Positions 1 through 12,784 of a DNA stretch of 64,000 nucleotides are shown here, one piece after another. The stretch lies in assembly GCA_900544585.1 (NCBI GenBank), contig UQVX01000002.1:1-64000 (forward strand). The letters run 5' to 3'. The stretch comes from an uncultured Mycoplasmataceae bacterium (GTDB taxonomy: Bacteria; Bacillota_I; Bacilli_A; Mycoplasmatales; Mycoplasmoidaceae). The position numbers and the translations under genes were made by a program. The notes beneath the pieces were generated by a model. The model searched no databases. It saw only the letters and a list, made by a program, of their open reading frames with translations, and was not told the origin of the DNA. The number at the start of each line of letters is the position of its first letter. Within the stretch, counting starts at the first letter, position 1.

Positions 1-2631
1 TGTTGATCCAGATGAACTACCAGTTGCAGTTGTTAAACTAGCTAATATAGTGTCGTCACTAAAAGCATTATCACCAATACTTATACTGCTACTTGTACTA
101 CTTGGAAATTGTACAGTACTTAAACTTGCCATACTACTAAAAGCACCGTCGCCAATTGTTCTGACAGAAGCTGGTAGTGTAATTGAAGTTAGCTTTGTTC
201 CTTTAAAAGCTTCATTACCAATTGATTGTAAACTATTACCAAAAGTTGCTCCATTGGCTGGTGGTGTAGTGGCTCCATTACTAACTGTAGCTAATTGAGT
301 AGCTCCACTAAAAGCGCTATTACCAATTGAAGTCACACCAGCTGGCAATGTTACAGTACTTAAACGTGCATCACCTGAAGCGATATTGTGAGGAATTGTA
401 TTTAAACCAGTTGCTGCGTTTAAGTTTAAAGTTGTCAAACTTGCCATACTACTAAAAGCACCGTCGCCAATTGTTCTGACAGAAGCTGGTAGTGTAATTG
501 AAGTTAGCTTTGTCCCTTTAAAAGCTTCATTACCAATTGAAGTCACACCAGCTGGCAATGTTACAGTACTTAAACGTGCATCACCTGAAGCGATATTGTG
601 AGGAATTGTATTTAAACCAGTTGCTGCGTTTAAGTTTAAAGTTGTCAAACTTGCCATACTACTAAAAGCACCGTCGCCAATTGTTCTGACAGAAGCTGGT
701 AGTGTAATTGAAGTTAGCTTTGTTCCTTTAAAAGCTTCATTACCAATTGATTGTAAACTATTACCAAAAGTTGCTCCATTGGCTGGTGGTGTAGTGGCTC
801 CATTACTAACTGTAGCTAATTGAGTAGCTCCTTTAAAAGCATTATTTTCAATTCTACTAACATTAGTTGGCAATGTTATGCTGCTTAAATGATCATTACC
901 TTCAAAAGCAGAAGCACCAATAGTTGTTAGATTCGTATTACTTCCTAAATTTAAACTCTCTATGCCAGTGCCATTAATAAATTGTCTACCTAATAAACTA
1001 ACACTACTTGGTAAATCTAATCTACTTAGATTTGAACATCCATTGAAAGCATTAGCTTCAATGGTAGTTAACTGCATATTAGTATTTAAGTTATTAATAG
1101 TTCTTAGTTGTGTACATCCGCTAAACGCACCACTACCAATTGTTCTAATACCCCTTGGTAATGTTACAGTTTGTAAACTTGTATTACTTAATACTCCTTG
1201 TGATAGTGTTGTTAATTGAGTGGCTTGTTCCATGTTAATTGTAGTCAAACCACTACCACTAAATGCACCTCTTTGTAAATCTCTAATACCTGAACCTAGA
1301 GTAATATTAGTTAAACTTGAACATCCACTGAAAGCATTAGCTTGAATTGTGTTTAGGTTAGGTCTTTCACTGAAGTTAACATAACTTAATTGTGTACAAT
1401 CTCGGAAAGCATTTTGACCAATGGTACGGATATTATTAGGAAGTACCACTCTTTGTATTGTAGCGTTGCCACTCACTATACCCTCACTTAAAGTTTCTAA
1501 GCCACTAACATTAGAAAAGTTAAGTTCAGTAATATGAGTGCCATCAATAAAACCACTACCAATTTTACTTAAAGCGTCACTAAATCTAATTGAAGTTAGT
1601 GCACTATTTTTAAAGGCTTCGTTACCAATAGTAGTTATTCCGTTTGGAAGATTTGCTTGTTGTAAACCTGAACTATCAAAAGCATTGGCCCCAATAGATA
1701 TTGTATTTGCTTGTCAAGTAAAGTGACTTAAACCTCTACAACCTTTGAAAAATTTGTCCGGAATTTGCTTAATTGCAGTATTTGATAAATCAACATTATC
1801 TAATTTTGAACAATCTGAAAATACACCTGAACCTACAGCTGATAATCTACCCTCATTTTTAGACAAATCAACACTAATTAATCCTGTGCAACCTTTAAAT
1901 GCATCATTCCCAATAGATCTAACATTTGATAAATCTAAACTAACACCTGTACTTGCCTTCGGTACAGAAAGTTCACGTGTTGTTGATGAATTAGAATTTG
2001 TGTTGAATGTTGATGTTGCACTAGCAAAAGCACCATTGAATGCATTAGCACCAATTTTTTCAACATTTTCTAGATTAATATTTGATAAGTTTGCACAATT
2101 TTGAAAAGCTGAATCATCAATTTTAGTTGCGGTCGGTGGTAATGTCACATTTCTCAAATTAATACATCCTTTAAATGCACTATTACCAATTTCTTGTAAA
2201 CCCAGCGGTGCTTGAGTTGTAATTGATTGTAAGCTTTGAATATTTTCAAATGCACCACGGTATGTCTTTGTTTTTAATCCAGTAACTTTATCATAAGTGA
2301 TTTCATTGTAACCAGTAATCTTCTTGATTGTTCTAGGGATGGAAAATGATGTAGATTTAAATTTCTTTGGATTGACTGCAACTAAAGTTGTCATATTTTG
2401 ATCAGCATAAACCAACCCATTCTTATCTTGAATGATTTGTGAATCTAAGTTTCTTGAATTCCAATCAATATCTATTTGTGATTTATTAGGTTGACTATTA
2501 TTGCCATTAGGACGTTGAATTGTAATAACACATGAAGATAGTGTTGCACCTAGTGCACCACTTGCCAAAATACTTCCACCTACTAATGCAGATAACTTAA
2601 TAATTCTTTTCATTGTTAATTTATTTTTCAT
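1..2631 (-). CDS. BspA-like leucine-rich-repeat lipoprotein, 3' end outside the window
   Basis: Surface-anchored repeat protein, at least 877 residues, still open at the left edge. The N-terminus has a basic stretch, a hydrophobic core and a lipobox ending LSSC (Cys34), so export and lipid anchoring are predicted. From about residue 100 onward the sequence is a run of about 23-residue units of the TpLRR/LRR_5 (BspA) type, with recurring IGxxAFxxCxxLxxVxLP patterns. The frame crosses TGA at 1714, read as Trp; I checked that the frame is open at the window edge. Known relatives mediate adhesion to host surfaces and other microbes; that role here is inference. The ATG at 2631 has AAGGAC about 13 bases upstream. 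The downstream part contains near-identical DNA repeats, listed separately. Confidence 0.88.
125..832 (-). repeat. Near-identical direct repeats inside the BspA-like gene
   Basis: Long stretches recur almost perfectly. A segment starting CTTGCCATACTACTAAAAGC is found at 125, 440 and 650. The spacing of the last two copies is 210 bp (70 codons) and of the first two 315 bp (105 codons), both multiples of three. Sequence at about 221-306 recurs at about 746-832 (offset 525). Because periods are in frame, gain or loss of units would change protein length without breaking the gene. This DNA-level identity contrasts with the divergent repeats further upstream in the same gene and suggests recent amplification. 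Confidence 0.85.
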
Positions 2632-2760
2632 CTTTAAATCAAAAGTCCTTAAATCTTGTAGTAAAAATGTTTATAAGACATATAAAACATTAGTTAATTA
2701 TTTTATCAAATTAAATATAAATATCTTTATATTATTAAATTAAGTATCCACAATCTGGAT

Positions 2761-5700
2761 TTATAGCTGTCTAACTTTTTGTCAATCATCATAGTTAGCA
2801 ATCCAACTACGATCTAGCATGCTAGTTAATCTAATGTCATAAACACTAATTTTCCCCATCTCTCTCATCATTGCATCCATTGCTTGACTTTGCAATTTTG
2901 ATGATGCGTTAGCTAGCATAATAACTGCATTGAAAAAAGTTGTTGAATTTAATCCTAAGAAACCAGTGCTATCTGTTTGTAGAGTAACTTTGCCATTACT
3001 ATCTTTAGAAATTAAATTTTGTACATCTTGATTATTAAATTGACTAATAATATATTCATTTTTTAAAGCACCAGTTGTATCTGATGAGGCAAATAATGTT
3101 GATTGAACATTATTTTCTGAATTTCATAACGGCATGGCAGTCATTTTTTGAAATGCAATGTCAGGAACTTGATTAGTATCATTCAAAATACCAATAATGG
3201 CGTTTTGAATTGTTTCAACCCGGTTAGTACCAGTATTAGTTTCATCATTAATTAAATCATTCAAGTTCTTTTTAGCAGCTTCTGTAATTGGCAAACCTGA
3301 ATCTTTTAGATTGTTATCATAAAAACTTGTTAACAAACTAGGGGTAGATAAGTTCTTAACATAGTCAACAATTTTAGTACGACTTGCATATGAGTAAAGC
3401 ATTCCTCTATATTTAACTTCATTAGTGCCTGAATTAGCAATTGCATTAGAATAAGTAGAATTATTAAATGCTAAACTTGGTAATTTGTTGTCAACTCCTG
3501 TCTCACCATTACTTTCTAATTGGAATCCTAAGAAACCACTGCTACCTGTATTTGCACCATCAGATGCTTTATTTGATGTTGTCATTATTGGTGCAGTGTA
3601 TCAATAATCAGAAGAGGTTGTATAAACTATGCTTGATTTTGTTAATGTTGATGAAGACGTACCATCTGACTTTGTAGATCCATCGCCATTAGCACTAGTA
3701 GTTAATGAGTAGGGATTAATTTGGCCCAACCAACTATAGGAATTTGAGTTAGTTAAATAAATTGGTAATGCTTCAAATTTAGTATCACTTTGCATTTGAT
3801 TTCGAATTTCACTCACACTTGTTGCACTTGAAATCCCAAAATTTGGGTTAGCAACAATAGATGACATTGTTTGTCATGCAACCATCGCTTTACCACTATT
3901 ATTATTTGTTGTTTTAGTAGCATTGTCTAAAATATCATACAATTTTGTGAATTCAAAACCTTTTAGTGTTCCATCAGTATTTTTACCATCGCTTCATGAC
4001 AACAAATACTTAATAGTAATCAGGAATTTAAAATAATTTTCAGTATCAGATGGTTTATTGTAAACATTAAATCCAAAATCACCATCATTGATATTCATTT
4101 TAAACTTGAACTCAGATTCGTTTCAGTTTGAATTTCAATAACTTTCAGCTTTTTGTAGAAATGTTTCTTGAGTTGTTCAATCACCCTGAGAATACAAATT
4201 ATTAATGCCAATAAAATTACTTACATAATAAGTTGATTTAATAGCATTTTGGATTTGAGTTGCAATCCAACCATTTGAACCTATTGTGCTATTATCTATT
4301 AATGTGTTTTTAGTTGTACCATTAGGATACAAATATTTTTGCATATATGAGTTATATACAATTGAATTAAGTGTTCCATCAGAACCAGTTGCTAAAAGTG
4401 CTTTGTTAATATAATCGTTATTAGTGTAAACATAAGTTGATATTCCTGTAGTTGCTATCTTAGGGTCAACTACTAAATCAACTGAATTAACATAGCTAAC
4501 TATTGCTTTTTGGTACTCATTCTTTGTTTTAGTTAGATATGTCTTAGTATCACTAGCTGTTGTACTACCATTATCATTAAAGTTTATTGCCAAACTAGCA
4601 TTATTTACTCTTGCATTATGGTAAACTTTCTTACTTGATGGAGTAGTTGTGCTTGTTGATGGAGCAGTGTTGGTAGTAATACTATTAACTAGTTGTTGCA
4701 ATGATGTAAAATCACCTGATTGACTATCACGTTTAAATGGTAACACACCAGCAATACCATTATTAATTCATGCTGTTGCTGAAGCATTATTGTTATAGGT
4801 ACTTTGGTTAGAGTAAATTGCCTTTTTAAGAGTTTGATTGAAATCATTAGCTTGTTTAGCAATCTTTAGATTTTTAGCAGTATCAATCAAATCTCTCAAT
4901 TTATTAGAATCACTACCAAATGATGGTTTTTTCAATTCAGATAAAACATCATAGTAATCTTTATAGTTTTTATCACTAGACTCTTTAAAACCAAAATTGG
5001 TGTTGTAGTCAATTCCACCAGAAACAGATGCTAAATTGGCTGTAACTTTTGCACCAAATAAATTATCTTGTTGATTAGCTGTATCATCAATTAATTTTTC
5101 AACATATCCTAAAATAACTTGTTCAAAGTTGTCATTCAAATATGTTTTCAATGATTCTTTAACATTGTATGTTGTTGTACCTTGCAATGTATCTAATGCA
5201 TAGTAATACATGAATGTATTTCTTAATTCATTGCATACATTATTGAATTTAGTGTTGAAATCTTGAGTCGCACTACTAGCTGCTTCCTTTAATTTTGCTA
5301 ATCTATCAATACTAATTAAATGAACACCAAATTGGTTTCTAACTAAAATAAAATTACCTAATTGTGATTGATTATCTTTTTGTGATGAATCATCTGTAGT
5401 TCCCTTAGGAGAAGTAGTTTGATTAGATTTTAATGTTGCCTTATCACCAATATTGATGACATCCCTAATTCCATCCGCATCTTTATATTCACCTTGAAAA
5501 ACTGAACTCTCAGTTTGGGTATTAGGGTTGTTTCAAGTTGTTGCATACGGGAATTTAAATACACCTGTGCCAGTTGCAGTTTGATCGCCGGCATTTGGTT
5601 TAGCGTCTGCAGCTTTATAACTCAAAAAATTCTTCATAATTGATGTTTCATCAATTGATGTTGCAGTATAAACATTATTGTCTTGAATACCAAAAACATC

Positions 5701-6807
5701 ATTAGAAAATTTATATCAAGCAGCAGCACTAAATGGCGTAACATATGTTCCATCAAATAATTTACTTGCTGGAACAATCAAACTTGTTGATGAATCTTCA
5801 GTATATTCAGTATTCAACTTTATTAATCCTGTTGTGTTACTAACATAGCTACCTTTAGATAAGGCTAGCATTAGCAATCTAAATTTTTCAGTTGTTGTTA
5901 ATTTTTGGGCATTATCATTATCAATACCTTCAAAATATTGGAAAGCATATGAACCTTCAGCAAACCCAGTTGGGGTTTCATTTTGTGTAAAATAACTAGA
6001 AAATAAATTTTTAATTTTGGTTTCACTAGTACCATTTTTCCATAATGACATGCATAGTGGTAGTGGAAGGGCGTTTTTAATCCAACTATCCATTAGGTGT
6101 TCCATGAAATCTCCATAACCCCAATCAATGGTTTTACGTTCATTTTCAGCTATAGCTTCACCTGTAAAACTAAAATTGTTTTTTGTTCCTGGAGTTGTTG
6201 CATTGACATAACTATTATCAATGTCCTTTAAACCAATTAAATTAATGTCTTTAATTGGTGTGACAACTTTTTTGCTCCCTGAATCAGATATATAACCCAA
6301 ATATTCTTTAGCATTACTACCAAATAAGTAATCTATCAAACTTGATTTAACATTGCTAGCAATGTTTCTATCAATGTATGCTTGTTTTGTTCCACCAACT
6401 GGGTCTAACACATTTTGTTGGAATAATTGTTCTCAATTTGCACCCTTATTATTTTTGTAATTTTTGTATTCATCATTGTATGCTTTTTCAGCATTTTCAG
6501 CTCATTGTTTGTAACTTAATTCAATTGATGAATCGTTCACAACTTTAAATCAATTAATTAATAATTTGTTGATGTAAGAGGTAAAAAGTGAATCTTGACC
6601 AGATGATGAAGATAAAACACCTGCTACTGTTGGTAAAATGTTAGAATTCAGACTCGAAAATGATCCAGCATTGGTAGATGGAATTTTAACATTACTTTTA
6701 CTACTACAAGATGCTAAACTAATTGATGCTGCAGTAACTGAAGTAGCAATAAAAAAAGCTGAAAATATTGTAATTTTTAAGGTTTTTTTATTTTTAATAG
6801 GTTTCAC
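2761..6807 (-). CDS. Large mycoplasmal surface lipoprotein, 1348 aa
   Basis: Starts with GTG at 6807, preceded by AAGGAG at a spacing of 7 (AAAATAA). The N-terminus is lysine-rich, followed by a hydrophobic segment and a lipobox SLASC (Cys34), so it is a predicted lipoprotein on the outer face of the membrane. The frame is continuous to a TAA at 2761 once the in-frame TGA codons are read as Trp; I checked the joins for TAA/TAG and found none. The mature protein is Ser/Thr/Asn-rich with no other membrane segment. Composition and size resemble the large paralogous lipoproteins of the M. genitalium MG307/MG309 kind, but I did not see a motif that fixes the family. Divergent from the suf operon, with about 115 bp between. 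Confidence 0.8.
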
Positions 6808-6923
6808 TTATTTTCTCCTTAAAGTAGGGGATTTTTGATTGTAAAATTATAAATTATTAATTGCAAATATTATATATTTTATAACATTTTCAATTGTTTG
6901 GATAAAGGGGTCGTTTGCTAATA

Positions 6924-7736
6924 ATGAGTTTAAAACTAACAGATGTAAATATTGAAATTACTGGTAGAACAATCTTAAAGAATATCAATTTAGAAATAGA
7001 ACCAGGAGATGTAGTTGCAATTTTAGGTCCCAATGGTCATGGAAAGAGTACATTACTAAAAGGGATTATGCACCATTATGATACAAGAATTAGTAATGGA
7101 AGTATTTTGATTGATGATATATTAATTAACTCATTTTCAACAGACAAAATTGCACAACTTGGAGTTTATTTAGCAATGCAAAATCCTGTAGAAATTCCAG
7201 GGTTAGGTATGTTGGAGTTATTAAGAAATGAAGCTAGTTATAATGATGAAAAAATTAGTGTCATGCAACTTTATAAACTTCTTAATCAAAAAATGAAAAA
7301 CCTAAACATGAGTGCTGAATTATTAAATAGAAACATTAATGAAAACTTTTCTGGTGGTGAAAGAAAGAAAAATGAAATTTTACAGATGCAAATTCTAGAC
7401 CCAAAGTATATTCTGTTAGATGAAATTGATTCAGGTTTAGATGTTGATGCCATTAGTTGTATCAATAATGTATTATTGGAACAAAAATCATTAAATAAAG
7501 CAATTATGTACATTTCGCACAATGACAATCTTCATAAAGCACTACAGCCAAATAAAGTTGTGGTGATTATGAATGGCGAAATTGTAGCAGCTGGTGATTA
7601 TGAATTAGCAAAATATATTAACCAAATTGGTTATCAAGCGTATGCTACTCAAAATGGAATTGAATTACTAAATATTAATGAAGATGAATTTTTAAAACAA
7701 ACAAATAAAGGTTACAATTGTGGTGGTATCAAGTAA
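6924..7736 (+). CDS. sufC: Fe-S cluster assembly ATPase SufC
   Basis: ABC-type ATPase of the SUF complex; with SufB and SufD it powers iron-sulfur cluster assembly on the scaffold in the cytoplasm. Visible motifs: Walker A GPNGHGKST near residue 35, signature FSGGERKK, Walker B YILLDEIDSGLD, and the switch His in MYISHND. The length (270 aa) is normal. First gene of a five-gene suf operon in which all neighbours overlap or nearly touch. Start is uncertain: the ATG at 6924 matches the family but lies 13 bases after AAAGGGG, while a TTG at 6915 is only 4 bases after it. Confidence 0.93.
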   Translation: MSLKLTDVNIEITGRTILKNINLEIEPGDVVAILGPNGHGKSTLLKGIMHHYDTRISNGSILIDDILINSFSTDKIAQLGVYLAMQNPVEIPGLGMLELLRNEASYNDEKISVMQLYKLLNQKMKNLNMSAELLNRNINENFSGGERKKNEILQMQILDPKYILLDEIDSGLDVDAISCINNVLLEQKSLNKAIMYISHNDNLHKALQPNKVVVIMNGEIVAAGDYELAKYINQIGYQAYATQNGIELLNINEDEFLKQTNKGYNCGGIK

Positions 7737-8328
7737 GCTACAAATTATTCAAGACCATTTTGAGCAAAATATTACATTAGATAGCAATGATAATAGGATA
7801 TTTACATACTTAGTTTTACCTGAAAAGGATTTACAAGTAAAACTAAATGTCAATGTTTTAGATAATTCAGCTTTAGAATTAAAAATTATTGTAGTCAATG
7901 TAAGTAGCAATGACATTAATATTGAAAGTAATGTTAATGTTGCAAAAGATAATAATAATTGCAAAGTTAAAATGCTTTGCTATGGAATGAATAAATCTAA
8001 AACTAAACTAGTGTCTAATTTAAACGTTGAGACAACAACAAAAAATAATCACACTAACCAAATGATTACAGGTATTTTGTTATCACCAAATGCCAAAATC
8101 ATTGGTGAACCCAACTTACAAATTAATGCACTAAATGTTTATGCAAAACATAGCTTAAATATTGGCACATTAGATAAAGCAGAAATATTTTATTTAATGA
8201 GTAAAAAAATTCCCCTCAAAGAAACAAAGCAGATTCTTATTCATGCTTATCTAATTGAAATGTTGAAAGAATTAGATGAATCACAAACAACATTATGCTT
8301 GCAAAAAATACATGAAAGGATTGACTAA
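7720..8328 (+). CDS. sufD: Short SufD-like scaffold subunit
   Basis: Predicted partner of SufB in the SufBCD scaffold. It starts with GTG at 7720 (or 7723) inside the end of sufC, a 17-base overlap suggesting translational coupling. At 202 aa it is about half the length of typical SufD. The C-terminal part has the SufBD core features: an ILLSPNAKIIGEPNL strand region and the sequence GTLDKAEIFYLMSKKIP, matching the family pattern GxLDxxxLFYLxSRGI. The N-terminal part of the usual beta-helix appears missing or minimal. The assignment rests on that C-terminal motif plus position between sufC and sufS. Confidence 0.8.
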   Translation: MVVSSKLQIIQDHFEQNITLDSNDNRIFTYLVLPEKDLQVKLNVNVLDNSALELKIIVVNVSSNDINIESNVNVAKDNNNCKVKMLCYGMNKSKTKLVSNLNVETTTKNNHTNQMITGILLSPNAKIIGEPNLQINALNVYAKHSLNIGTLDKAEIFYLMSKKIPLKETKQILIHAYLIEMLKELDESQTTLCLQKIHERID

Positions 8329-8329
8329 T

Positions 8330-9544
8330 ATGCAAATTAAAGATATCAAAAAACAATTTCCTTGATTTAAAAATAATCCTCATTATGTTTATATGGATTC
8401 AGCAGCCACAACATTGAAACCTCAAGTTGTAATTGATAGAATTGTTCATTATTATAGTTGTGAGTGTACTAACCCCCACAACACTGATTCAACATTTACA
8501 AGTAATGTTTACAATGAAATTGAAAAAGCCCGTGAAACTATTGCTAGTTTTATTCATGCTGATAGTGATGAAATTGCTTTCAACTCAGGTGCAACTGAAG
8601 GATTAAATCTTGTTGCCAATGGCTTAAAGTCAATCTTAAAAAAAGATGATGAGGTTTTACTAACTTATGGTGAGCATGCTTCCAATATCTTACCATGAAT
8701 GAATTTGGTAGATGAAATTGGGATAAAAATTAAGTATGCTGGTGAAAAATATCATGAATTAACACCTCAAGAGTTAGTTGATAGCATTAATTCAAAAACA
8801 AAAGTTGTTGCATTTTCATCAGGACATAATTTAACAGGTCAATATTTTAATGATGTAAATGTTTGCCAACTTATCAAACAAAAATATCCTCATGTGCTAA
8901 CTGTTGTTGATGCAACTCAATCAATCCAACATCATGAAATAAATGTTAAAAAGAATGGTTGTGATTTTTTAGTGTGTTCTGGGCATAAGATTTTTGGGCC
9001 AACTGGCATTGGATTAGTTTATATTAAGAAAATCTTACAAAATCAAATCAATCCACTGAGATATGGCGGGGGGATGAATTTCAAAATTGAGGAACAAGAA
9101 TTTGAACCATTAAATAACATTCATAAGTATGAAGGTGGCACACAAAATGTGGCTGGAATTCTAGGATGAAGTAGGGCAGTTAAATTTTTTAGTGAAATTG
9201 GCTATGACCAAATTGAAGCATATGAAAAAGAATTATCACAATATGCACTAAGTAAATTAAGCACAATAAAAAATATTATTATTTACAATGAAGCAAGTCA
9301 TTCAACAACAATTGCATTTAATTATGACGGAGTATTTTGTCAAGATTTAGCAAGTTATCTAGGTAGTAAGGGCATCATTGTTCGCTCAGGATTATCATGT
9401 GCAAAGTTGTATTGTAATTTGATTGACACCAAAGCTTTAATTAGAGCTTCATTGTACGTATACAATACAAAAGAAGATATTGATTACTTATATGAAGTAC
9501 TAAAAAACTATCAAAAGGGGGATGAATTAAATGAGTTGATCTAA
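8330..9544 (+). CDS. sufS: Cysteine desulfurase SufS
   Basis: PLP-dependent class V aminotransferase-fold enzyme that removes sulfur from cysteine and passes persulfide sulfur to SufU. ATG at 8330 begins one base after the sufD stop; the frame runs 404 residues with TGA read as Trp three times. Motifs: MDSAATTLKP at the N-terminus, DATQSIQH (PLP contacts), the Schiff-base lysine in CSGHKIFGPTGIG, and the active-site Cys loop RSGLSCAKL in place of the common RTGHHCAQP. Length matches the family. Overlaps sufU by 14 bases. Confidence 0.95.
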
Positions 9545-9980
9545 AGATCCAACATTATTGAGAAGTATCATTATTGACCATTATGATCACCCGCACAAAA
9601 AGGTTAATGAGGTACCAAGTGATTATGTTAAATTACAAAATAAATCATCCACATGTATTGATGACATTACAGTTTATATAAAACATAATAGTAAAACAAT
9701 TGAGGATATTTTATTCAGTGGAATTGGATGTGCAATCTCAACAAGCTCAACTGATATCATGGCAAAATTATTAACTAATAAAACATTTAATGAGGCATTA
9801 ATAATTCTGGATAACTATTTAAATATGGTAAATGGCCAACCATATGATGAAGAGTTATTAGATGAACTCATTGCTTTTTATAGAATTAATGAACAAAGCA
9901 ATCGGATTAAATGTGCCAAAATAGGAATTAATGCAATTTATAATTGCATTAAAGAAATTAATAATAATGAAATTCAATAA
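9531..9980 (+). CDS. sufU: Fe-S assembly sulfur-transfer protein SufU
   Basis: Zinc-dependent sulfurtransferase accepting persulfide from SufS. The ATG at 9531 follows AAAGGGG at a good distance and gives MSWSKDPTLL..., with one TGA Trp codon; total 149 aa. The conserved Cys/Asp positions of SufU are visible: STCIDDITVY, GIGCAISTSS and RIKCAKIG, matching the Cys-Asp...Cys...Cys zinc site. The start lies inside sufS and the end inside sufB, so the cluster is translationally coupled. Confidence 0.93.
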
Positions 9981-11346
9981 TCAAAAATATGAACATAGTT
10001 TTAATGATGGTGATATCAACGTCATTAAACTAAACAAGGGTCTAAATGAGGAAGTCATTAAGACAATTTCTAATTTAAAACAAGAAGATGATTGATTAAT
10101 TAAATCTCGACTTGATGCTTATGATGTTTTCAATAATAAAAAAAATCCAACCTGAGGACCAGATTTAAGTTTCATTAATTTTAATGAATATACATATTAT
10201 GTTAAACCAAGTGAAAAAATGGTTAATGATTGAAATGATGTTCCTGAAAAAATCCGTAGCACATTTCAAAAATTAAAAATTCCTGAAAATGAGGCAAAAT
10301 TTTTGAATGGTGTAGCAACTCAATATGATTCAGAAATGGTGTACCATTCTTTATTAAAAGAACTAGAAGAAAAACAAGTTATCTTTACTGATCCAAACAC
10401 TGCAGCCAAACAATATCCAGATTTATTTAAAAAATATTTTGGTAAGTTGGTACCACCGACTGATAATAAATATGCAGCATTAAATACAGCAGTTTGATCA
10501 GGGGGAACATTTATTTATATACCTAAGAATGTCAAAATTGAAAAACCATTACAGTCTTATTTTCGAATCAATTCAAAGAGTGCTGGACAATTTGAACGGA
10601 CATTAATTATTGTTGATGAAGGAGCATCAGTTCACTATATTGAAGGATGCACTGCACCAATCTATGATAAAAACAATTTGCATGCTGCAGTTGTCGAGGT
10701 GTTTGTACATAAAAATGCAACTTGTCGTTATACAACAATTCAAAATTGAAGTGATAATGTTTTAAATTTGGTAACTAAACGGGCAATTTGTTATGAAAAT
10801 GGCAAAATGTCATGAATTGATGGTAATTTAGGGTCACAAATTAACATGAAATACCCCGCGACAATTTTATTTGGTGATAATTCAGCAAGTGAATGCATTT
10901 CAGTGGCAGTAGCAGGAAAAAATGTTATTCAAGATGCTGGTGCCAAGATGATTCATGTTGGCAAAAACACTAAATCCAAAATCATTTCTAAAGGCGTTTC
11001 CTTTAATAATGGACGGAATATTTATCGTGGTTTAGTAAAAATTGGTCCACAAGCAACTAATGCGATTAGTTTTGTAGAATGCGATACATTACTTTTAAAT
11101 GATGAATCATCATCAGATGCATTTCCAACAGAAATCTTAGAAAATGATTCTTCTAGCATCTCACATGAAGCAGTTATCAGTAAAATATCTAATGAGCAAT
11201 TGTTTTACCTAATGTCTAAGGGGTTTACCAAAGAAAAGGCTGAAAATTTGATTGTGATTGGATTTTTGAATGAGTTTAGTAATGAACTGCCAATGGAATA
11301 TGCAGTGGAACTAAACCAATTAATTAAACTAGATATGGATAGATAA
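9967..11346 (+). CDS. sufB: Fe-S cluster scaffold SufB
   Basis: Main scaffold of the SUF complex. ATG at 9967 overlaps sufU by 14 bases; 459 aa with several TGA Trp codons. Diagnostic stretches: WSGGTFIYIPKNVKIEKPLQ, the segment ending IVDEGASVHYIEGCTAP that includes a conserved Cys, ITLFGDNSA-like and SKGVSFNNGRNIYRGLV, and the C-terminal ISHEAVISKISNEQLFYLMSKG typical of SufB. Length is normal. Last gene of the suf operon; proS starts 3 bases later and is probably co-transcribed. Confidence 0.95.
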
Positions 11347-11349
11347 GAA

Positions 11350-12771
11350 ATGGCAAACAATAGAATAATTTCAAGAAAAGAAAATTTTGCAGATTGATAT
11401 ACATCTGTAATTAATGAAGCAAATTTAGTGCAATACACTGACATGAAAGGCTTTACAATATTTGAACCCAATGGGTGAAGAATTTGGGAAAGAATTAGAA
11501 ATGATTTAGATGTTAAATTCAAGGCAATGGGAATTAACAACTTATACATGCCATTATTAATTCCTATGTCTGAATTTGAAAAAGAAAAAGAACATGTTGA
11601 GGGTTTTGCACCTGAATTATTTACAGTAACTCAAATTGGTGATAAAAAATTAGATGATTTATTAGTAATTAGACCGACATCTGAAATTTGGTTTTGTAAA
11701 TATTTCAAAAATAAAATTAAGAGTTACAAAGATCTGCCTTTGTTAACTAACCAATGAACTAGTGTATTAAGAGCAGAAAAAAATACCCGGCCATTTTTGA
11801 GAAACACTGAGTTTCATTGACATGAAACACATTGTGCGTTTGCTAGCCACCAAGATGCTGATACATTTGCAAGACGTTTTTTAGATTTATATGCTAATTT
11901 TTGCGAAAATGAACTATGCATACCAGTTATTAAAGGTGCTAAAACTGTCAATGAGAGATTTGCTGGCGCAACTATGACTTACACTATCGAATCAATGATG
12001 CAAGATGGTCAGGCATTACAAAGTGCAACAAGTCATGTCTTAGGACAAAATTTTGCAATTCCTTATGACATTAAGTTTCAAGATGCTAATAATCAATTGC
12101 AATATGCTTATACCACATCACATGGACTAACAACTAGAATCATTGGGGCAATTATTATGGTGCATAGTGATGACAATGGGCTAGTTTTACCATTCAACAT
12201 TGCAGAATGTCAAATTAAAATTATTTGTTTATTTGCCAACAAAAATCCGCAAGTTTATGACTATGCTAAAAAAATTCATGATCAACTTATAAAAAATTAT
12301 CGTTGTGAAATAATTGATAGTGATAAAGGAATAGGTTACCTGTTAGCTGAAAGTGAAGTTCAAGGGACACCAATTAATCTTGTGGTTGGACCACAAGATT
12401 TGCAAGATCAAACTTTCACATTTATTAGACGTGATGATGGAATAAAATACACTAATAAAATTGATGAATTAGATCTTTCAATTGAAGCTGCAGTTAAAGA
12501 ATATAAATCTAATTTATTTAACAAAGCTAAACAAAGATTAGATAATAACATTGTCATGATTAATAATTTTGATGAATTAAAATCTGTTATTAATAATAAG
12601 CAATGAGCTAAATGTTATTTTAATGGCTCAGCAGATGATGAACAAAAAATTAAGGAATTAACAGGAGCAACAGCAAGATGTATCTTGCTAGAACCTAGCC
12701 CTGTTACGAAAAAATGTTTTTATACAGGACAAGACACAAATCAAATTGTAATTTTTGCAAAAGCGTATTAG
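11350..12771 (+). CDS. proS: Prolyl-tRNA synthetase
   Basis: Class II aminoacyl-tRNA synthetase charging tRNA-Pro. ATG at 11350, 473 aa, of the short ProS type that lacks the large editing insertion. Motif 2 region LTNQWTSVLRAEKNTRPFLRNTEFHWHETH and the segment YAYTTSHGLTTRIIGAIIMVHSDDNG (motif 3 with GxxxR) are clear; the anticodon-binding domain and the zinc-like C-terminus follow. Several TGA codons are read as Trp. It follows sufB directly and ends 13 bases before a strong intrinsic terminator. Confidence 0.94.
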
Positions 12772-12784
12772 ATTAAGTAAATAT

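Noticed and set aside
50..2104. Plus-strand ORFs rich in Leu/Pro/Ala opposite the BspA-like gene
   Set aside because: They are antisense shadows of the LRR repeats, without ribosome binding sites.
2761..6807. A series of separate or broken genes under the standard code
   Set aside because: All pieces are in the same frame and every break is TGA, so it is one gene with UGA as Trp.
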